The notes below the pieces were generated by a model. It ran no database searches. It was not told the origin of the DNA and saw nothing but the letters and a program-made list of their open reading frames with translations. From Mesorhizobium qingshengii (GTDB lineage Bacteria; Pseudomonadota; Alphaproteobacteria; Rhizobiales; Rhizobiaceae), in contig NZ_JAPFQA010000008.1 of the NCBI RefSeq assembly GCF_027563465.1, positions 62,001 to 126,000 on the forward strand: DNA of 64,000 nt, in the 5' to 3' direction. How positions within the stretch are numbered: the first letter of the stretch is position 1; every line of letters begins with the position of its first letter. A program made the translations under genes and the position numbers. This document shows, piece after piece, positions 30,960-40,489 of the stretch.

Positions 30960-32027
30960 TTACTGCGGCAGCTTGTCGTCGACACCCTTCACATAGAAGT
31001 TCATGCCGAGCAGCGTGCCGTCGTCGGCGACCTCGCCTTCCTTCAGCCATGGCGTGCCGTCCTGCTTGGCGATCGGCCCGGTGAAGGGGTTCCAGCCGCC
31101 GGCGATCTTCTTCGAGGTTGCCTCGGCCATCGCCTTCACGTCGTCGGGCATGTTGGTGAAGGGCGCGAGCTTGACCGCGCCGTCCTTGATGCCAAGCCAG
31201 ACATTGTCCGGTTTCCAGGTGCCGTCCAGCGCCGCTTGGACCCGGCTGATATAGTAGGGGCCCCATTCGTCGGTCAGCGAGGTCAGCTGCGCGTTCGGCG
31301 CGAACTTGATCATGTCGGACGACTGGCCAAAGCCATGCAGCTTGCGCTCCTCGGCCACTTGCAGGGCAGCGGTCGAATCGGTGTGCTGGACGATGATGTC
31401 GGCACCCTGGTCGAACAGCGCCTTGGCGGCGTCGGCTTCCTTGCCGGGATCGAACCACGAGTTCACCCAGACGATCTTGGCCTTGAAGTTCGGGTTGATC
31501 GACTGTGCGCCGAGCATGAAGGAGTTGATGCCCATCACCACTTCGGGGATCGGGAAGGAAACGATGTAGCCGGCGACGCCGGACTTCGATTCCTTGGCGG
31601 CGATCTGGCCGAGCACATAACGGCCTTCATAGAAACGCGCATTGTAGAGGCCGAGATTGTCGCCGGACTTGTAGCCGGTCGCGTGCTCGAACATCACCTT
31701 GGGGAATTTCTTGGCGACCTTCACTTCGGCGTCCATGAAGCCAAACGACGTGCCGAAGATGATCTTGCAGCCTTCGCGTGCCAGGCGCTCGAAGGCGCGG
31801 TCGGCATCGGGGCCTTCGGAGACGTTCTCCAGATAGGCGGTTTCGACCTTGTCACCGAGCGCTTTTTCGACCTCAAGGCGGCCCTGGTCGTGCTGGTAGG
31901 AGTAGCCGAAATCGCCGATCGGGCCGGTATAGACCCAGCAGGCCTTCAACTTGTCGGCAGCCTCCGCGGACGCGGCCAGCGACAATGTCGCTGTCGTGGT
32001 CATCAGGGCAATAAGCAGTTTTTTCAT
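30960..32027 (-). CDS. BMP-family ABC transporter substrate-binding protein
   Basis: A 355-aa periplasmic binding protein with signal peptide MKKLLIALMTTTATLSLAASAEA. ACWVYTGPIGDFGYSYQHDQGRLEVEKAL and the AREGCKIIFGTSFGFMDA segment match the BmpA/Med family, which captures purine nucleosides or related compounds. GAGAGG lies just upstream of the ATG at 32027. It is the last gene of an operon with two permeases and a double ATPase, 50 bases after the second permease. The ligand is inferred. Confidence 0.9.
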   Translation of the reverse strand: MKKLLIALMTTTATLSLAASAEAADKLKACWVYTGPIGDFGYSYQHDQGRLEVEKALGDKVETAYLENVSEGPDADRAFERLAREGCKIIFGTSFGFMDAEVKVAKKFPKVMFEHATGYKSGDNLGLYNARFYEGRYVLGQIAAKESKSGVAGYIVSFPIPEVVMGINSFMLGAQSINPNFKAKIVWVNSWFDPGKEADAAKALFDQGADIIVQHTDSTAALQVAEERKLHGFGQSSDMIKFAPNAQLTSLTDEWGPYYISRVQAALDGTWKPDNVWLGIKDGAVKLAPFTNMPDDVKAMAEATSKKIAGGWNPFTGPIAKQDGTPWLKEGEVADDGTLLGMNFYVKGVDDKLPQ

Positions 32028-32077
32028 TGTGTTACCTCTCTGTGTTAAGCCTTGGAGCTTCCCGTTTGTTATTATTG

Positions 32078-32998
32078 TCAACGATCCGGAACGAATGGCT
32101 GCCCCAGGGATGCCGGCGTGTTCATCATCGTCAGACGCTTGTTGCGGGAGATTAGAACGAGAACCACGACGGTTGCCAGATAGGGCAGAGAAGAAAGCAT
32201 CTGCGAGGGCACGGGAATGCCAAAAGCCTGTGCATGAAGCTGGCCGATCCACACAGCGCCGAAGATGTAGGCGCCGGCCAGCACCCGCCACGGCCGCCAC
32301 GACGCGAACACCACCAGCGCCAGAGCGATCCAGCCGCGGCCCGCGGTCATGTTCTCGACCCATTGCGGCGTGTAGACCAGCGACAGATGGCCACCCGCGA
32401 GGCCGGCACAGGCGCCGCCGAAGATGACCGAGAGATAGCGGTAGCGGATGACCTTGATGCCGAGTGCGTGCGCCGATGCGTGGCTGTCGCCGATCGAGCG
32501 CAGCGTCAGTCCGGTACGGGTCTTGAACAGGAACCACATGACGGCGGCGGTCAGCGCGATCGAGATGTAGAAGATCGGGTCCTGGCCGAACAACAGCCTC
32601 CCAATGACGGGGATCGAGGTCAGGCCCGGAATGTCGAGATTGGGCAGCCTGACGCCAGGCTGGCCGACAAAGCTCGTTCCGATCATGCCGGAGAGGCCAA
32701 GGCCAAGCAGCGTCAGCGACAGGCCGGTCGCCACCTGGTTGGTGGCCAGCGACAGCGTCATGACGGCGAACAGCAGCGAGAACAGCGCGCCCATGGCGAT
32801 CGCCGCCAGAAGGCCGATCCAGGGCGATCCGGTCAGGTAGCCGGCCCCGAAGCCGCCGACCGCGCCCATGATCATCATGCCTTCGACGCCGAGATTGAGC
32901 ACGCCGGAGCGTTCGACCACCAGTTCGCCGATCGCGGCGATCAAAAGCGGCGTCGCCGCCGTGGCGATGGTCAGCAGGATGTTGACGGTGATGTCCAT
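32078..32998 (-). CDS. ABC transporter permease, BMP/nucleoside type
   Basis: A 306-aa inner-membrane permease (BPD_transp_2 family) with about eight to nine helices. ERSGVLNLGVEGMMIMGAVGGF is the family signature, and RSIGDSHASAHALGI is the cytoplasmic coupling region. Its ATG overlaps the stop of the partner permease (TGATG). A longer frame reaching 33622 lies inside the partner gene and is not used. Confidence 0.9.
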   Translation of the reverse strand: MDITVNILLTIATAATPLLIAAIGELVVERSGVLNLGVEGMMIMGAVGGFGAGYLTGSPWIGLLAAIAMGALFSLLFAVMTLSLATNQVATGLSLTLLGLGLSGMIGTSFVGQPGVRLPNLDIPGLTSIPVIGRLLFGQDPIFYISIALTAAVMWFLFKTRTGLTLRSIGDSHASAHALGIKVIRYRYLSVIFGGACAGLAGGHLSLVYTPQWVENMTAGRGWIALALVVFASWRPWRVLAGAYIFGAVWIGQLHAQAFGIPVPSQMLSSLPYLATVVVLVLISRNKRLTMMNTPASLGQPFVPDR

Positions 32999-34128
32999 CA
33001 GCGGGCTTCCTTCAACTTCGGCGCGGCATCGAGCTTGGCCGCGCCGTCCGGTTTCGTTAGCGCCAGGCCGATCAGACGAATGCGATAGTGAATGAGCGTG
33101 TCGCAGCCGAGCACGAAGAACAGCAGCATGCCCTGGAACACCCGCGCCACCTTGTCGGAAATGCCGAGCGCGCTTTGGACGGCTTCGCCGCCGAGATAGG
33201 TCAGCGCCAGCACCAGGCCGGCGGCGACGATGCCGAGCGGGTTGAGCCGGCCAAGGAACGCCACGATGATGGCGGTGAAGCCATAGCCGGGCGAAATCAC
33301 CGGCTGCAGTTGGCCGATGGCACCGGAGACTTCCGAGATGCCGGCAAGGCCGGCAAGCGCACCTGACAGCAGGAAGGCGAAGAACACCATGCGGTTGAGA
33401 CCGAAGCCGGCGAAGCGCCCTGCCCGTGGGCTGGATCCCAGCACGCGCACCTCGAAGCCCTTCAGCATGCGGCTCATCAGGATCCAGATCAGCACAGCGG
33501 CGATCAGCGCGAAGGCGAAGCCCCAGTTCGCCCGCCCGGCGTCCGGCATCAGCTCGGGCAACACAGCCGAGTCGCCGAACTGGATCGTCTGCGGGAAACC
33601 ATGGCCCTGCGGATCTCGCCATGGCCCGCGCACCAGCCAGTCGAGGAACAGCTGGGCGACATAGACCAGCATCAGGCTGGTCAGGATCTCGTTGGTGCCG
33701 AAGCGCGTCTTCAGCAAGGCAGGGATCGCCGCATAGGCCGCGCCGCCGACCATGCCGAGCAAAAGCATCAGCGGCAGCACCAGCGGGCCTTCGAACTGCG
33801 GAAACAGCACCGGAATGCTCGAGCCGAAGATGCCGCCGAGGATGAACTGGCCTTCGGCGCCGATGTTCCAGATGTTGGCCTTGTAACAGACCGATAGGCC
33901 CACCGCGATCAGGATGAGCGGCGCCGCCTTGATCGCCAGTTCGTGCAACTGCCAGACCTGGCTGATCGGCTCGATGAAATAGATCCGGAAAGCGGTCAAC
34001 GGATTGACGCCGAGCAGCGCGAACATGATGGCGCCGGCGATGATCGTCAGCGCGAAGGCAATGAACGGCGACAGTGCCGAAAACAGCGCCGAGCGCTGCG
34101 GACGTTTGACGAGTTCGAGGCGCATCAT
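32998..34128 (-). CDS. ABC transporter permease, BMP/nucleoside type
   Basis: A 376-aa inner-membrane permease, longer than its partner. YKANIWNIGAEGQFILGGIFG is the matching signature, and VRVLGSSPRAGRFAGFGLNRM the coupling loop. It overlaps the ATPase gene by four bases. It should form a heterodimer with the 306-aa permease. Confidence 0.9.
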   Translation of the reverse strand: MMRLELVKRPQRSALFSALSPFIAFALTIIAGAIMFALLGVNPLTAFRIYFIEPISQVWQLHELAIKAAPLILIAVGLSVCYKANIWNIGAEGQFILGGIFGSSIPVLFPQFEGPLVLPLMLLLGMVGGAAYAAIPALLKTRFGTNEILTSLMLVYVAQLFLDWLVRGPWRDPQGHGFPQTIQFGDSAVLPELMPDAGRANWGFAFALIAAVLIWILMSRMLKGFEVRVLGSSPRAGRFAGFGLNRMVFFAFLLSGALAGLAGISEVSGAIGQLQPVISPGYGFTAIIVAFLGRLNPLGIVAAGLVLALTYLGGEAVQSALGISDKVARVFQGMLLFFVLGCDTLIHYRIRLIGLALTKPDGAAKLDAAPKLKEAR

Positions 34129-35690
34129 GCCGTCTCCAGCGTGTGTTCGGCGTGACCGGGTTCGGCGCCGCCCATCAGCAGACCGACCTTCTCGAAGGTC
34201 GCTTCGGCGATCGGCATGGGTTTGGACAGCTCGCCATTGTGCATGACCGCGATGGCATCCGATATCTCGAACAGTTCGTCGAGATCCTGGCTGATCACCA
34301 GCACCGCCGATCCGCTGCGCGACAGCTCGATCAAGGTCTGGCGGATGCGGGCGGCGGCACCGGCGTCGACGCCCCAGGTCGGCTGGTTCACCACCATGAC
34401 GCTGGGCCGGCGGTCGAGTTCGCGACCGACGATGAATTTCTGCAGATTGCCGCCCGAAAGTGCCGCGGCCTCCGGATCCGGTGCGCTCTTGCGCACGTCC
34501 ATCGCCGCGATGATGCGTTGGGACGCGGCGTAGATAGCGCCGCTCTTGACCATCCCGCCGGTGCCGACAAAGGCCTTGCCGTCGGTGGCATGGCGCGACA
34601 ACAGCAGGTTTTCCGAGAGCTTCATGCGTGGCGCCGCACCGTGGCCGAGACGTTCTTCGGGCACGAAAGCGGCACCCAGCAAACGCCGTCCGGTGATGGT
34701 AAGGCCACCTGCGTCCTTGCCGCGGATGCGTACGGACGCGGCATCCTGCTGCAACACCTCGCCCGAGACGGATTCGAAGAACTCGCCCTGGCCGTTGCCG
34801 GCGACGCCTGCGATGCCGATCACCTCGCCGGCGCGGACATTCAGGCTGATGTTCCTGAGCGGGATAGAGAACGGCGTTGCCGGCTTGCGAGTGAGGCCGC
34901 GGATTTCGAGCAGCGGCTGCGCCGTCTCGATCCCCTCGGCCGGCGCACGCACCACGGCCTGCACCTCGTTGCCAACCATCATGCGCGCCAGCGAGGCCGC
35001 GGTTTCCTCGCGTGGATTGCAGTGGCCGACCACCTTGCCATGTCGCAGCACGGTGGCGCGGTCGCAGATGCGTTTGACCTCTTCGAGCCGGTGCGAAATG
35101 TAGAGGATCGATTTGCCTTCCGAGCGCAGTCGTTCCAGCGTCTCGAACAGCTTGTCGGCTTCCTGTGGCGTAAGCACCGAGGTCGGCTCGTCGAGGATGA
35201 TGAGCTGCGGCGTCTGCAGCAGGCAGCGGATGATCTCGATGCGCTGGCGCTCGCCGACCGACAGGTCGCCGACCATCGATTCAGGATCGAGCGGCAGGCC
35301 ATAGCTGTAGGAAAGCGCCCTCGCCTTGGCCGCGATGCTGCCGATCGGCGAACCATCATCCAGCGACAAGGCGATGTTCTCCGCCGCGGTCAATGCCTCG
35401 AACAGCGAGAAATGCTGGAACACCATGCCGATGCCGAGCTTTTTCGCAACGCCGGGGCTGGTGATCCTGACCGCCTGGCCGTTCCAGAAAATCTCACCGG
35501 AATTGGGCTCCAGGGATCCGAACAGCATCTTGACCAGCGTCGACTTGCCGGCGCCGTTCTCGCCGAGCAAAGCGTGGATTTCACCCCTGGCGATGTCGAG
35601 ATCGATATGATCGCACGCCGTCAGCGCGCCAAATATCTTGGTAAGGCCACGAACCTCGAGCAAGTTCGTGCCATCCTGATTTGCACCCAC
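34125..35690 (-). CDS. ABC transporter ATP-binding protein with two ATPase domains
   Basis: About 521 aa. Domain 1 has Walker A GENGAGKST, signature LSVGERQRIEI and Walker B LIILDEPTSVL. Domain 2 has a degenerate P-loop (GVAGNGQGEF) and LSGGNLQKFIVGREL, the usual layout for sugar/nucleoside importers. I prefer the GTG at 35690 because GGGAGG sits three to four bases upstream of it; the ATG at 35702 (four codons longer) has that site inside the coding part. It is the first gene of the four-gene operon. Confidence 0.88.
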   Translation of the reverse strand: MGANQDGTNLLEVRGLTKIFGALTACDHIDLDIARGEIHALLGENGAGKSTLVKMLFGSLEPNSGEIFWNGQAVRITSPGVAKKLGIGMVFQHFSLFEALTAAENIALSLDDGSPIGSIAAKARALSYSYGLPLDPESMVGDLSVGERQRIEIIRCLLQTPQLIILDEPTSVLTPQEADKLFETLERLRSEGKSILYISHRLEEVKRICDRATVLRHGKVVGHCNPREETAASLARMMVGNEVQAVVRAPAEGIETAQPLLEIRGLTRKPATPFSIPLRNISLNVRAGEVIGIAGVAGNGQGEFFESVSGEVLQQDAASVRIRGKDAGGLTITGRRLLGAAFVPEERLGHGAAPRMKLSENLLLSRHATDGKAFVGTGGMVKSGAIYAASQRIIAAMDVRKSAPDPEAAALSGGNLQKFIVGRELDRRPSVMVVNQPTWGVDAGAAARIRQTLIELSRSGSAVLVISQDLDELFEISDAIAVMHNGELSKPMPIAEATFEKVGLLMGGAEPGHAEHTLETA

Positions 35691-35700
35691 AGTGCCTCCC

Positions 35701-35716
35701 ATCTGGTTAGCCAGAT
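35701..35716. promoter_or_regulatory. Inverted repeat at the BMP operon leader
   Basis: ATCTGG-TTAG-CCAGAT, perfect six-base arms, immediately upstream of the ribosome site and start of the ATPase gene. It may be an operator or a translational control hairpin for the transporter. Confidence 0.35.
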
Positions 35717-35836
35717 ATGTTCTGTGTTCCCGCAAGCATGGTAGGCGCGGCCGGCTCCCATCGGAAAGCGGCACGCGTCTTGAAAGAGCTTCAAGAATTT
35801 CAGCGGAAATTCAAGGGATAGCAAGGCCAGAAGGGA

Positions 35837-36814
35837 CTAAGGGATAAGAATGGTTGTCCCGGTTGTTCTGCGGCCTTCGAGATCGGAATGCGCCTTGCCG
35901 GCATCCTTCAGCGCGTAGCGCTGGTTGATCTTGATCTTCACCGCGCCGCTGAGCACGACCTCGAACAAGGCTGCGGCGGAGGCCTCGAGAGCCTCACGTT
36001 TTGCGTTGTAGACGAACAATGTTGGCCTTGTGGCGAACAAGGAGCCCTTCTGTGCCAGCAATGACATGCTGAACGGCGGGATCGGACCCGAGGACTGGCC
36101 GAAGCTGACGAACATGCCGAGCGGCTTGAGGCAGTCCAGCGACGCCGGAAACGTGTCGTTGCCAACCGAATCGTAGACGACATCGCATTTTCCGCCGCCC
36201 GTGATGGCGGCGACGCCGGCGACGAAATCCTGCTCCCTGTAGTTGATTACATGGTCGAAGCCATGCGCCTTGGCGAGTTCGATCTTGTCGGTCGAGCTGG
36301 CCGTGCCGATGACAGTCGCACCGAGATGCTTCGCCCATTGGCCCAGGATCAATCCAACGCCGCCGGCCGCGGCGTGAAACAGGATGGTGTCGCCTGCCTT
36401 CACCTTGAAGGTGCGCCGCAGCAGGTACTCGGCGGTCATGCCTTTCAGCATCATCGCGGCCGCCTGTTCGTCGCTGATGCCATCCGGGACCTTGACGACG
36501 CGGCTGGCATCGATAACCCGCTCTTGCGCATAGGCGCCCGTCGTCACGGCATAGGCGATGCGTTCGCCCGGCTTCAGCCAGTCGACGCCCTGGCCGACTT
36601 CCAGCACCACGCCGGCGGCTTCGCTGCCGGGCACGAGCGGAAATCCGCCAGGCGGCGGATAGAGGCCCGAACGATGATAGACGTCGATGAAATTGAGGCC
36701 GATCGCCGTGTGCCTGATCAGGATCTGCCCGGATCCCGGCCGGCCGGGATCTGCATCCTCGTAGGTCAGAACTTCCGGACCACCATTGGCGTGGATACGG
36801 ATCGCTTTGGACAT
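35837..36814 (-). CDS. qor: NADPH:quinone oxidoreductase
   Basis: A 325-aa zinc-free medium-chain dehydrogenase. IRIHANGGPEVLTYED is the usual start, GLNFIDVYHRSGLYP the substrate region, and LFHAAAGGVGLILGQWAKHLGATVIG the NADPH-binding fold (AAxGGVG). No zinc-loop cysteines are present. It reduces quinones one electron at a time in the cytoplasm. It is 22 bases upstream of pcs on the same strand and may be co-transcribed with it. Confidence 0.92.
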   Translation of the reverse strand: MSKAIRIHANGGPEVLTYEDADPGRPGSGQILIRHTAIGLNFIDVYHRSGLYPPPGGFPLVPGSEAAGVVLEVGQGVDWLKPGERIAYAVTTGAYAQERVIDASRVVKVPDGISDEQAAAMMLKGMTAEYLLRRTFKVKAGDTILFHAAAGGVGLILGQWAKHLGATVIGTASSTDKIELAKAHGFDHVINYREQDFVAGVAAITGGGKCDVVYDSVGNDTFPASLDCLKPLGMFVSFGQSSGPIPPFSMSLLAQKGSLFATRPTLFVYNAKREALEASAAALFEVVLSGAVKIKINQRYALKDAGKAHSDLEGRRTTGTTILIP

Positions 36815-36836
36815 GGGCTAGGCTTCCTCTGGCTGA

Positions 36837-37643
36837 TCAGCCCTTTTTGGCACCGAGATTTGGAAAGAACTGCATGATGCCGCCGATGCAGGCAAGGTAG
36901 AGCCCGGTAATGGTGATGCCGATCTTGGTGAAGGTGCTGACTTGCTCGCCCAACACGCCGATCTGATCGTAGAAGGCGGCGAGAGCCGCCTGCGCCAGGG
37001 CAAGCGCGCCGAAGGCGCACCACAAAAGGGTCACCGTAAGATTGATGGGCCGCAGCCGCACCACCCGCACCGGATGGATGAAGTTGATCGGCACGAAAGT
37101 CAAAATGCCGGCCACCACCACCACCGCGAGCGAAACCCATTGTCCCGGCTCAATGACAAACAGTGTGAACACCACCATGTTCCAGACCACGGGGAAGCCC
37201 TTGAAGAAGTTTTCCTTCGTCTTCATGCCGGTGTCGGCATAGTAGATGGCGCTGGAGACGACGATGATCGCCGCCGACAGGAATGACAGGCCCTCCCCCA
37301 TGAAGCCGCGCTGATAGAGCGCGAAGGCCGGGATCAGGACGTAGGTCACATAGTCGATGATGTTGTCGAGGAGTTCGCCAGACCATGTCGGCAGGATTTC
37401 CTTTACCTCGAGTTTTCTGGCGATCGGCCCATCGATACCATCGACGAACAGCGCCAGACCGAGCCACCAGAACATCGCCGTCCAGCGCTCTTCGCTCGCC
37501 GCCACCAGCGAAAGGAAAGCCAGGAACGAGCCCGACGCGGTGAGCAGATGGGCGGAAAACGCCCTTGCCTGCGGCCAGGTGACTTTCTTCTTCGGTCGCG
37601 GTATCCGATCCCGGATCTTCTTGGCCGTTGTGTTTTTGCTCAC
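36837..37643 (-). CDS. pcs: Phosphatidylcholine synthase
   Basis: A 268-aa inner-membrane CDP-alcohol phosphatidyltransferase that joins CDP-diacylglycerol with choline, a pathway found in rhizobia and related bacteria. The catalytic motif reads VDGIDGPIARKLEVKEILPTWSGELLDNIIDY, i.e. DGxDGxxAR followed by Gx3Dx3D. About seven to eight helices follow. The GTG at 37643 overlaps the stop of the DUF1326 gene (GTGA), so coupling decides the start; a TTG at 37655 is possible. It is part of a DUF2182-DUF1326-pcs run. Confidence 0.93.
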   Translation of the reverse strand: MSKNTTAKKIRDRIPRPKKKVTWPQARAFSAHLLTASGSFLAFLSLVAASEERWTAMFWWLGLALFVDGIDGPIARKLEVKEILPTWSGELLDNIIDYVTYVLIPAFALYQRGFMGEGLSFLSAAIIVVSSAIYYADTGMKTKENFFKGFPVVWNMVVFTLFVIEPGQWVSLAVVVVAGILTFVPINFIHPVRVVRLRPINLTVTLLWCAFGALALAQAALAAFYDQIGVLGEQVSTFTKIGITITGLYLACIGGIMQFFPNLGAKKG

Positions 37644-38254
37644 GGGCCCCGCCAATCCAGCTTGCAGATTTCGGCCGAACGGCCAGCGAAATTCCAGTTG
37701 CGGCCGAAAGCCCGCATCTTGCTCTTGTCGGACTTGGCCACGATGATCTCCGGCGCGATCCAGTATTCCGAATTGCTGATCACCGTATCCTTGTCGCGGT
37801 CCTTGCCGGGAATGGGCGTCACCGCCCCGTCGATGATCTTCGGTATCTGGAAGATGCGCGTCTTGTCGCGCGTCTCATAGGTGATCGGCGCCTGCTCGAC
37901 GCCGAGGAACTTACCGACAAGGATGGAGAGCAACGATGTGGTGCCGCCCGCCTTGCCGGTGAAAATCCTTGTCAGCGCCTTGACCGCGTAGACAGAGGCG
38001 CGCTTGTCGATGAACAGGCCGGCGGTCCAGTTGCCACGGCTCATGTAGCCGGGGATTTCCATGATCAGCCCGAGATTGAGACCGGACAGGTCGACGTCGC
38101 CGAAATGGCCGGCATCGATGCGAAACCCCGCCCAGGTCTGGCAATAGCCTTCGGTCGGTGGATGACTGCCGAGAGACAGCACGCAAGGGCAAAAAACCGT
38201 GCAATTGCAGGAGAGTACGAGCTCTCCCTTCATCGCCCAGCCTTGATCTGCCAT
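37640..38254 (-). CDS. DUF1326 domain protein, cysteine-rich start
   Basis: A 204-aa cytoplasmic protein. The family mark is LSCNCTVFCPCVLSLG near residue 15-30, four cysteines in Cx1Cx4Cx1C spacing that could bind metal. GGGGGA lies eight bases before the ATG at 38254; a GTG at 38269 is possible. It is translationally coupled to pcs and almost overlaps the DUF2182 gene. DUF1326 and DUF2182 commonly occur together; neither has a known function. Confidence 0.8.
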   Translation of the reverse strand: MADQGWAMKGELVLSCNCTVFCPCVLSLGSHPPTEGYCQTWAGFRIDAGHFGDVDLSGLNLGLIMEIPGYMSRGNWTAGLFIDKRASVYAVKALTRIFTGKAGGTTSLLSILVGKFLGVEQAPITYETRDKTRIFQIPKIIDGAVTPIPGKDRDKDTVISNSEYWIAPEIIVAKSDKSKMRAFGRNWNFAGRSAEICKLDWRGP

Positions 38255-38268
38255 CGAAATTTCCCCCA

Positions 38269-39165
38269 CTACAGTGAGACTACTAGCAGGGCGGCTGCCC
38301 AGACAAGCAGTATCGCACCGGCCAGCCGGGTTGGAACCCTGCTTGCTGTTTGTTTTTCAATCAGGGTGAACAGCCCGATCAAGGCCATCCAGAAGACGTT
38401 CATCACGCCGACGGCGAACATCACCAGCATCAGCGCCCAGCAGCAACCGAGGCACCATATGCCTTGCGCGACGCCAAGCCGGAAGATGCGGGCGGGTCTC
38501 GCGCTCCAGTTCGAAAACAGGATCGAGAACGGGTTTCGGCATTTCTTCAGGCAGGCTTCCTTCAGGCCGCTGAACTGGTAGAGGCCGGCAACCAGCAGGG
38601 CGAGCGCACCGGTAATGCCAAGGGCCGGTGCAAGCATCTCATCGGATGAGGCGAACGCGTGGCTGGCAAGGGTCAGCACCGCGAACATCGCCGAGGCGGC
38701 AAGCCAGACGCCGAGGTAACCGGCGACCAGCACCAGCGGATGGACAACCGGCTCGCCCTTGATTCGTGCCGTATCGGCGATTTCGCAATAGGTACGGATC
38801 ATCGGTGCGGCGGACGGCAGCATCGTCGCGATCGCCATCAGGAACCACATCGCAACGAGCGCGCCGGCCAGCAGGCCGACATTTCCGTCCAGCGGCGCCG
38901 GCGACAGGCAAAGGGCGAAGAACCGGTCCAGGAAAGCCGGCAGCGGCAGCCGCGGCAGGTTCTGCAGGATCGTGTCACCAGGAGCACCGCCCCCTGCCCC
39001 CCGTCCTTCAGCGCCACGGATTGCCGTCGCGGCAAGGAACAGCCAGGCAAGCAGGATACCGGCGCCAACAACCACATTGACCGTGACGCGCGGGCTGCGT
39101 GCGATGTTCGCCGTGGCGCGGCCCGCGCGGTCGAGATGGCTGAAGTCGTCTTGCTGGCCGGTCAT
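38269..39165 (-). CDS. DUF2182 predicted metal-binding membrane protein
   Basis: A 298-aa inner-membrane protein from the Met at 39165 (upstream starts at 39207 or 39258 add a hydrophilic segment). About six hydrophobic segments. Conserved cysteine groups are LKEACLKKCRNPF and GIWCLGCCWALM, as expected for DUF2182. Divergent from the UbiH-type gene. Together with DUF1326 it may handle a metal or sulfur-containing ligand (inference). Confidence 0.8.
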   Translation of the reverse strand: MTGQQDDFSHLDRAGRATANIARSPRVTVNVVVGAGILLAWLFLAATAIRGAEGRGAGGGAPGDTILQNLPRLPLPAFLDRFFALCLSPAPLDGNVGLLAGALVAMWFLMAIATMLPSAAPMIRTYCEIADTARIKGEPVVHPLVLVAGYLGVWLAASAMFAVLTLASHAFASSDEMLAPALGITGALALLVAGLYQFSGLKEACLKKCRNPFSILFSNWSARPARIFRLGVAQGIWCLGCCWALMLVMFAVGVMNVFWMALIGLFTLIEKQTASRVPTRLAGAILLVWAAALLVVSL

Positions 39166-39277
39166 GACATTCGAATGAGCCGAATCGCCGCGTTGATCAA
39201 GCGGCATGAACTGACCTATATGCTCATCAACTGGCAGGTCGGGTGGACCGCCCCGCATTGTAAGCTGGAAGCTGATC

Positions 39278-40489
39278 TTGGAGCATCAAGGAACTGCGCG
39301 GATACTGGTTGCTGGCACTGGGCCGGCAGGACTGATCGCGGCGCTCGGTTTCGCCGATGCCGGTTTCCCGGTGACGCTCGTCGGGCCTGAGGCTTCTGCA
39401 CCCGATAGCCGCACGACGGCGCTGATGAACCCTGCCTTGAAAGTTCTTGCGCGGCTGGGCGTACTCGAAGACATCAAGCCCAGTGCCGCGCCCTTGAAAG
39501 TGATGCGCATCGTCGACGCGACCAGCCGGCTGATCCGCAGTCCGGTCGTCACCTTCCGCGCCAGCGAGATCGACGAGGAACAGTTCGGGTTGAACCTGCC
39601 CAACAGCGCCCTCAATCCGACGCTCGCCCGCACGGCTGCCGCGCATGCCGGCATCGAGTGGCGCAGGTCCATGGTGGCGAGCTGGCATCTCGATACCGAG
39701 CACGCCGGTGCCATTCTGACCGACGGCAGCACTGTGGAGGCATCGCTGGCGGTCGCCGCCGACGGACGGCTGTCGCCGGCTCGCCAGGCGGCCGGCATCT
39801 CGACCTCGGCTCGCTCCTACCCGCAGGCAGCGCTTGTCCTCAATTTCCGTCACACTGGCGACCATGCCTTCACCTCGACCGAATTCCACACCGAGACTGG
39901 GCCGTTCACGCAGGTTCCCCTGCCCGGCAATCGCTCGAGCCTCGTCTGGGTGGTTAAACCGCAGACCGCGACAGAGCTTGCCGCATTGGACGATGCAACG
40001 CTTTCGCTGCGGGTCGAACAGCGGATGCAGTCGATGCTGGGCCGGGTGACTGTCGAGCCGGACCGCCAGATCTATCCGCTTTCGGCGGTGACCCCGCTGC
40101 GTTTCGCGCGAAACCGGATAGCGCTGGTCGGCGAAGCCGCCCACGTGTTTCCACCTATCGGTGCACAAGGCCTCAATCTCGGCATCAGGGATATCGAAGA
40201 TCTTATTGGGATTGCTTGTGAAAATCGTCGCGATCCAGGTTCCCCTACGACCCTTGCGGCTTACGACTTCAAGCGCCGCCCCGATATTCTGGCACGCAGC
40301 AGCGCGGTCAACCTGCTCAACATGTCGCTCCTCTCCGACATGCTGCCGGCCCAGATTGCCCGCGTTACCGGGCTCGGCGTGCTCGGCGGCTTCGCACCGC
40401 TTCGCGCCTTCTTCATGCGCGAGGGACTTCGTCCCGGCAGCGGCTTCGCGGCGCTCGCGGGCGGCCTGCGAAGGACGGTGCGCCGGTAA
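39278..40489 (+). CDS. UbiH/UbiF-type FAD-dependent hydroxylase
   Basis: A 403-aa flavoprotein monooxygenase of the ubiquinone-biosynthesis type. The FAD site ILVAGTGPAGLIAALGFADAG is at residues 9-29, the DSRTTALMNPAL segment is the UbiH-family second motif, and RIALVGEAAHVFPPIGAQGLNLGIRDIEDL is the conserved GD-like FAD motif (here GEAAH in place of GDAAH). A TTG start at 39278 follows GGAAG. It probably hydroxylates the ubiquinone ring at C5, C6 or C1; which position is not evident. Confidence 0.88.
   Translation: MEHQGTARILVAGTGPAGLIAALGFADAGFPVTLVGPEASAPDSRTTALMNPALKVLARLGVLEDIKPSAAPLKVMRIVDATSRLIRSPVVTFRASEIDEEQFGLNLPNSALNPTLARTAAAHAGIEWRRSMVASWHLDTEHAGAILTDGSTVEASLAVAADGRLSPARQAAGISTSARSYPQAALVLNFRHTGDHAFTSTEFHTETGPFTQVPLPGNRSSLVWVVKPQTATELAALDDATLSLRVEQRMQSMLGRVTVEPDRQIYPLSAVTPLRFARNRIALVGEAAHVFPPIGAQGLNLGIRDIEDLIGIACENRRDPGSPTTLAAYDFKRRPDILARSSAVNLLNMSLLSDMLPAQIARVTGLGVLGGFAPLRAFFMREGLRPGSGFAALAGGLRRTVRR

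Noticed and set aside
36830..36841. GGCTGATCAGCC palindrome followed by T run
   Set aside because: It overlaps the pcs stop codon and its T run is on the plus strand, where no gene ends; probably coincidence.
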